A DNA stretch of 64,000 nucleotides from Pempheris klunzingeri (Eukaryota > Chordata > Actinopteri > Acropomatiformes > Pempheridae). The notes below the pieces were generated by a model, which searched no databases, was not told where the DNA came from, and was given only the letters and a program-made list of their open reading frames with translations. Positions 58,998-64,000 of the stretch are shown in pieces; positions within the stretch are counted from its first letter, which is position 1; each line of letters begins with the position of its first letter. The DNA is taken from positions 9,190,501 through 9,254,500 of the forward strand of contig NC_092016.1 of the NCBI RefSeq assembly GCF_042242105.1, read 5' to 3'. Both the position numbers and the translations under genes were made by a program.

Positions 58998-59706
58998 AAA
59001 GGGCTAGTTTGACATTTTGGGAAGCATGTTTTGCTGAGAGATCATAAGATCCATACCACTCTCACATCTGTATGGTAAATATAATCCTTGGACTCAGCCG
59101 CTGGTTAGCTTAGTTTAGCTTGATCGGAGAGCTCACAGAGAGCTCGCAGCTGCCCCGCCAACCCCTGAAAGATATGAAGCAGGATGAATATCTGGTCGGT
59201 CCAGGGAAGAGTCACTGCAGGTCATCGCAACTACTTGGACTGCTTGTCCACTTTGGAATTAAAGAAACCCTGTCCAGCTCGTGGCATCGCACCATGTCCT
59301 GTGCCACTTCTCACACGTGTTTTTGGTTTGGTGACCAGACAGAGTCGTCGCGGATTCTTCCTGGTGAAAGATTTTGTAAAATGTGACCTCATGTCGCTGA
59401 TCAGTCATTTGGTGTGAACAACTTCAAGATTCCTGATACAAGACCGAAAGTTGTGTAGTGTGAACAATACAGTGATCTGTGTATGTGTGTACGTGCGAAG
59501 CCATAAGGTGTAAAAATGTATTATTTCTAACAACATTTCGATCCTAATTTAATCCAATTAAGATCGAAACATTGACAGAAATAATACATTTTTGTGGCCT
59601 TGAACCTACGTTACGTGCGTATAATTACTCTCTTTAAACATCAGGGTGTCATAAGCTAACCAGCTGCACACATGAGAGCAGTATATCTCTCAAAGTATTC
59701 CTTTAA
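58998..59706. mobile_element. Likely MITE with inverted ends TTAAAGGGCTAGTTTGACA
   Basis: The left end TTTAAAGGGCTAGTTTGACA plus TTTTGGGAAGCATG, and GGTTAGCTTAGTTTAGCTTG at about 59104, match a ubiquitous fish element. The right end near 59690-59706 (CTCAAAGTATTCCTTTAA) is the expected inverted terminus. The interior includes unrelated sequence and the hairpin at 59512-59593, probably a nested insertion. Confidence 0.45.
59512..59593. repeat. Long inverted repeat (hairpin), 32-base arms
   Basis: Arms at 59512-59543 and 59562-59593 are reverse complements at 28 of 32 positions by eye, around an 18-base AT-rich loop. The outer 17 bases and inner 8 bases of each arm pair perfectly. There is no U-run following as in a terminator; a transposon origin is likely. 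Confidence 0.75.
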
Positions 59707-60169
59707 CTACGTTTCCCACAGGTAACCCTGAAGGTATCGCCTACTCAACACCCTGTCCAGCATCACTGTGACCTAGCATGCACAGTGGTGTGTACCTCAG
59801 CACAGCCCTCGTGCTTCATGGTGATATGCTTTTGTGGTTTTGTATTTGCCAGCCTCCTTGAGCGCTGTGCGGTGATGTAATTGAAGCAGGAAGGTCACAG
59901 CAACGGTTTCGTTGATGTTAAGTTTTGAGTTTTCTCCCCCAGACAAGCACGCTGACACTGCACACTGGGCAGGAGGAGCATGTAAACTGAGATCCACATC
60001 TCCTGATACCACAAGGACATTTCCAGACCGGGAGCATTGATGACAGATTTTACCTCGGCTGGATAGATTTGATTGGAAGGAAAATGTCCATGCTAACAAA
60101 CAATTCAGTGGCAGTGCTTAAATAACTAACTCAACTAACTCAATCTACTGGTCCCCAGGGGATGAATCC

Positions 60170-60610
60170 TATAGTCTTTGTTGATCCCCTGACCTTTCCT
60201 CTGGTGCCACCAGCAGGTTGATATTTGTGTTTTTCAGTGAAGTATCTCACAATTAGAAGCCGTGACATTTGGTTGAGACATTTATGTTTCCATCGGGATA
60301 AATTGTAACAACTTTGGCGATTACCAAACCTTTAATTGAGCGCCATCATCGGTTCAAAATTTCAGTTTGTCCAATACTTTGGTTTGTGGCCAAATACCTG
60401 CAAAACTAATGGCATTTCCATCAGCGTCTTCTGTACTTTAGTGCTAATTAGCAAATGTTAGGATGCTGCTGCTCTAAACTACGACGGCAAACACAGTAAA
60501 CAATATACCTGGTAAACATCAGCATGCTGACTTTGCCTTTCTGAGCCTGCTGATGTTAGCGTTTAGCACCAATATGTTGAAGTACAGCCTCACACAGCCA
60601 CTAACATAAC
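60170..60610 (-). repeat. ATGCTAACATGCTC repeat copy 3 (reverse orientation)
   Basis: Reading the minus strand gives GGTGCTAAACGCTAACATCA, CAGCATGCTGATGTTTACCA, AACATTTGCTAATTAGCACT, GGTATTTGGCCACAAACCAA and CTGGTGGCACCAGAGGAAAG in the family's order. Confidence 0.65.
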
Positions 60611-60879
60611 TATAGACTCTTGTTACAGCACTGTTTCCTTTAATGGATGGTCGGATGAATAGACTAGAATAGGCTGATCAGTTTATAGATTGCTTTATGG
60701 AGGGATGGTGGACAAATAGACATATTGATGTTTGTTTATAGAGAATGCACTCCGTCATGCATCATCCCTAGAATAGAGGTGCTGGTAGACTCTACACTAT
60801 GCGATGCGTGAGTGTGTCATACGTCAATGGGAATTGGATAAAGTGATGAAAAAGATCAGTGGGTAATTCATGCTGAACT

Positions 60880-61960
60880 CATTCCTTCTGCTAGTACAGC
60901 CACCACCTTCACTAGACTGTATCATTTCTTCCGTATCACTAAAGTGATGTACGGCTGTCAGTGGCCCGAGGTAAAGAGGCACATTTAACTGGCCTGAGTT
61001 TCACAGAGACCATTTGTGGACTTCCACAAGGACGAGGAAATTATGGACGTGCCCTTAATTATTAAACAAGTGTGTCAGCAGCCCGGCTGATGGAGGTAAT
61101 GCAGAGAGGAAGTGGGCCAGAGAGAGGGCCTCGGGGATCGGGGGATAAGAGAGGCTGGTGGGCTTGGACCTGGGGGTGGGGTGGTGTTAGGCCCAAGGGC
61201 TTTGGCGCAAGCATGGGAGATCCAATAATGCTGTCAAAGCTATTTTGCACATTGTTAACTGTCCGAACCTACAGAAGATGAGGCTGTTAGAGGTGGACTA
61301 CTGTGCAGAGGCATCTTGGCGATTTGGTTTTACACAGCGATAAAGAGAACAGCAGAGGACAGTTGTGATTTGATATAGAGTAATCATATGATACTGTGCA
61401 TGCACAGCTGATTAGGCCATAATGAAAAGGCCCTTGAGAAACTTTTTGGATGACGTCAACAGGAACGGCATGGCATTTTTGTACAAGGGATATGGGATGA
61501 GTGTCTGTCTTCCAAGAAATCGATCGGGGACTATCAAGTGAGCCAGAGGCCTGACTCAGGCAAATCGGCTATCCGTTATGTGAGTGAGAGAGTGTGTGTG
61601 TGAGAAACAGAATGAAAGACAGAGGCAGAGAGGGGATGGGCACGTGCGGCCACAGTACATTTGCACACAAGCCAGGCTGTAAGCACTCGTTCCTCGATAA
61701 CACAGCTGACGAACAACTTTTCATTCAAGGAGATGTGCTCAGGCTATTGTAAGATAGAGCAGGGGGGCGTTAAGCATGATGAAGGCCTCCCGCACCACTG
61801 ACCGACAGCACCTCAATTAGTCCAACACACTGATCAGGGATTATCAAGACAGTGGCTTAAGTGGCACAGTTTCAATTACATCCTTCTCATTTGCATGTGG
61901 AGGCTGACACCTGAGTGCATGTGTTGACCTGATCCATGGGGAAGAAAATAAAGTCAGCTT
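60880..61960. other. Complex noncoding stretch, possible conserved enhancer DNA
   Basis: This kilobase has no recognisable repeat and no supported exon. It carries homeodomain-type cores (CCCTTAATTATTAAAC near 61052, TCAATTAGTCC near 61813, TTCAATTACATCC near 61870) and balanced composition. It resembles developmental conserved noncoding DNA by appearance only. Confidence 0.25.
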
Positions 61961-63770
61961 TCTGAATCTTTCTGGTGATATTCTGTATTTTTCTATTAGT
62001 CAACAAATCCATGACAAAATAATCAAAACCCAACAATGAAGTGATCAAAGGTGTATAAGTCCCATTCCTCTGTGCAACAGACCATCATTCATGTCCAAAA
62101 AAACAAATCAGTGAGCCGCATTGTTGCACTGGGTGATATGTGGCTTTATTATCATGAATATGGACGCTGTAGTTAATTTTGAGCTGCATACACCATGGCT
62201 ACATTGAATATATAAAATAAGATAAGATAACATAGTAACGTAACGTAACATGGTATGGTATGTTATGTAACGTAACACACCATAAGGACTGAAATGAATA
62301 CAGATGAGTCTTAAAAGTGAAAGTAAATATACATAATACGAAGGATATCAAATTAAAATAAGAACAGGATACAAAATAGGAACAAGAGCATTTGGAGACA
62401 AGAAAAGTGATTTTGGCAAGATTAATAGCAGCAGAGTCAACAGGTCAATGTAAACAGTGTTCACCAGACTAATATATGATATGATGAAGTAATTGTCCTT
62501 CATCTGTTCGTCTGTGTTCATATGATAGAATCTGATGCAAAAGTCAATATGAACATATTGTAGTATAATATTGTACATGATGATGTAGTGAGAAATGTGA
62601 GATATGAGTATAAGGTCAAATGTAATAATATAGTTCAAATAATGTAGAGCAATGTAACGTAGTATATGTAGATAGTACAGAAAATAGTCCCTGACGAAAG
62701 AACAATTTATGGTTAAAGGAACGTTTGCTAAAAATCACAGTGTCCAGCTGTTTTAGGAAATTATTCAGCCTTTTATAAAAATGAAGCTACATGTTTGTGG
62801 CTCATTTAAAGATTTACTTCTTCAGCTGGGACCAGCGGGCCTGTGGCTGGCTGCCACAGACCTACTGAGAGATGAAGTAACACATTTTTAGCCTGTGGTC
62901 CTTTTGTGGAGAAATTGTCAACAATGAGAAAAATACAGAATATCACCAAACGTACAGTGGGACAGTTCTAACATTATTCAAACACAAAAAACTTTATTTT
63001 AAATTCTTGTGGAGTTTCCAGAGACATCGAACATGTCGGGCTGAGATAATGCAGCTTTCATTATGAGCTAAAACAATCTAACACAGTTTATATGCTAGTA
63101 TCAGCCAGGGTGGAAATATGAACCTTTAAGCTTCAAAATTACGACATAATTGCAATATACTGCATAACAAAGCAGCATCAGCTGTTTTTACAGCTGCAAT
63201 GCTCTTTCTGTTTTCTGGGGGGGGGGGATTTGGCTGGCTCAGTTTTGGTGTCCAATTCCTGAGGGAAATATGTGGCTGCTTAGCTGCTAAATGTTCCACC
63301 ATGTTCACCACCAACAGCTGGCTGGTGCTGCTGCTGCTGGGCATCGGGCTGATTAGAGCGCTGAGACTTGAACCAAAATATTGAAGTTTAAACCAAAACG
63401 ACGAGCTGAAAGATGCTAAAATGCTTCCGCATAGTGAGGTGATAATTCTCTGTGACTTTCTTACTGCAAGCAACATCTTTCACATTACACATAATCAATT
63501 CTTCCATTGCTGACATGAAAATATTGATTAGTGTAGCTTTAAAAAAAGATCTGCACTCACTTCAATCGTGATCATGGGAAAAGTAAACATGACCAGGTAG
63601 GCCGTTTTGTGACCATCATGGTGGGATCTTTGAAGCACTGTGTGTGTGCTTGTTCGTAAGTCACAACAAGAGAGAGAAAACTAAGAAAAGCAGGTGTGAT
63701 ATCCTCTGCTATGACTGAGCTCCTCTTCTGCATGATGCTCTGTGTTATTACAGTCCAGTGGAGCCTCACA
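61961..63770. other. Gene-free region with low-complexity DNA
   Basis: 62210-62290 is built from drifting five- and six-base units such as GTAACGTAACGTAACATGGT. 62330-62640 is AT-rich and may be a decayed LINE tail. 63060-63480 has the feel of a dispersed repeat (GAGCTAAAACAATCTAACAC, CAACGAGCTGAAAGATGC-like words) but I cannot name it. A G-run lies at 63220-63229. Confidence 0.4.
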
Positions 63771-63778
63771 GCACTCAG

Positions 63779-63830
63779 GAGAGAGAGAGAGAGAGAGAGA
63801 GAGACAAAGACAGACAGGCAGAGAGAGAGA
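63779..63830. repeat. GA-rich microsatellite
   Basis: An uninterrupted GA tract at 63780-63803 followed by an imperfect GA/CA stretch. Confidence 0.85.
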
Positions 63831-64000
63831 GTACGTGTGTGTGCAGGAAGAGTGGGACCGGCGCCAGCTCACCCCACCCTTACTGCTGCTGCCTGCAGAG
63901 TGAGGAGTGCTGCATTTCCTGAGGGCAATGCAGAGGACAAGGAAGAGGAGGCTCACTTCTGTTAAGGTCACCATACAGCAAACACATAGCCGGGCTGCAG

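Noticed and set aside
59120-59417. Two plus-strand frames of 77-88 codons
   Set aside because: They lie inside a region bounded by transposon-like ends and share bases in different frames, so chance is the simplest explanation.

Overview
The window is vertebrate nuclear DNA, almost certainly from a ray-finned (teleost) fish. The genes are split by many GT-AG introns, the proteins are closest to vertebrate families, and the spacers carry interspersed repeats that I recognise as abundant in percomorph fish genomes. I could run no searches: exon borders come from splice signals, reading-frame phase and family knowledge. No tRNA or rRNA gene and no CRISPR array was seen.

Layout. 1-8.2 kb is mostly gene-free, with a near-perfect 0.8 kb tandem duplication (5.8-7.4 kb) and a TATA-bearing candidate first exon on the minus strand (5.13-5.2 kb). 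8.3-10.3 kb holds bpgm (bisphosphoglycerate mutase) on the minus strand. 11.9-30.2 kb is a minus-strand tandem array of four complete troponin I genes of slow-muscle type. They share the same seven coding exons, including a 4- or 7-base microexon, and each has the same promoter block at a fixed distance from a TATA-like box. 32.9-37.2 kb is an IL-17 receptor A-like gene on the plus strand. 38.7-43.5 kb is a plus-strand 18-exon gene for a fused pseudouridine-5'-phosphate glycosidase and PfkB-type pseudouridine kinase. 44.3-54.0 kb is cnot4, a RING/RRM E3 ligase of the CCR4-NOT complex. 54.0-64.0 kb is gene-poor, with transposon relics, a long hairpin and a stretch that looks like conserved non-coding DNA.

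How it fits together. The troponin array is one expression unit in the evolutionary sense: four paralogous thin-filament inhibitors with one cis-regulatory design but different switch regions. bpgm beside it carries a CArg-type site in its promoter. In humans BPGM and CNOT4 are neighbours at 7q33 while IL17RA lies on chromosome 22, so the block mixes conserved and lineage-specific linkage. The most interesting items are the shared promoter block of the troponin genes, the microexons, the remodelled switch segment of the fourth copy and the fused pseudouridine-degrading enzyme.
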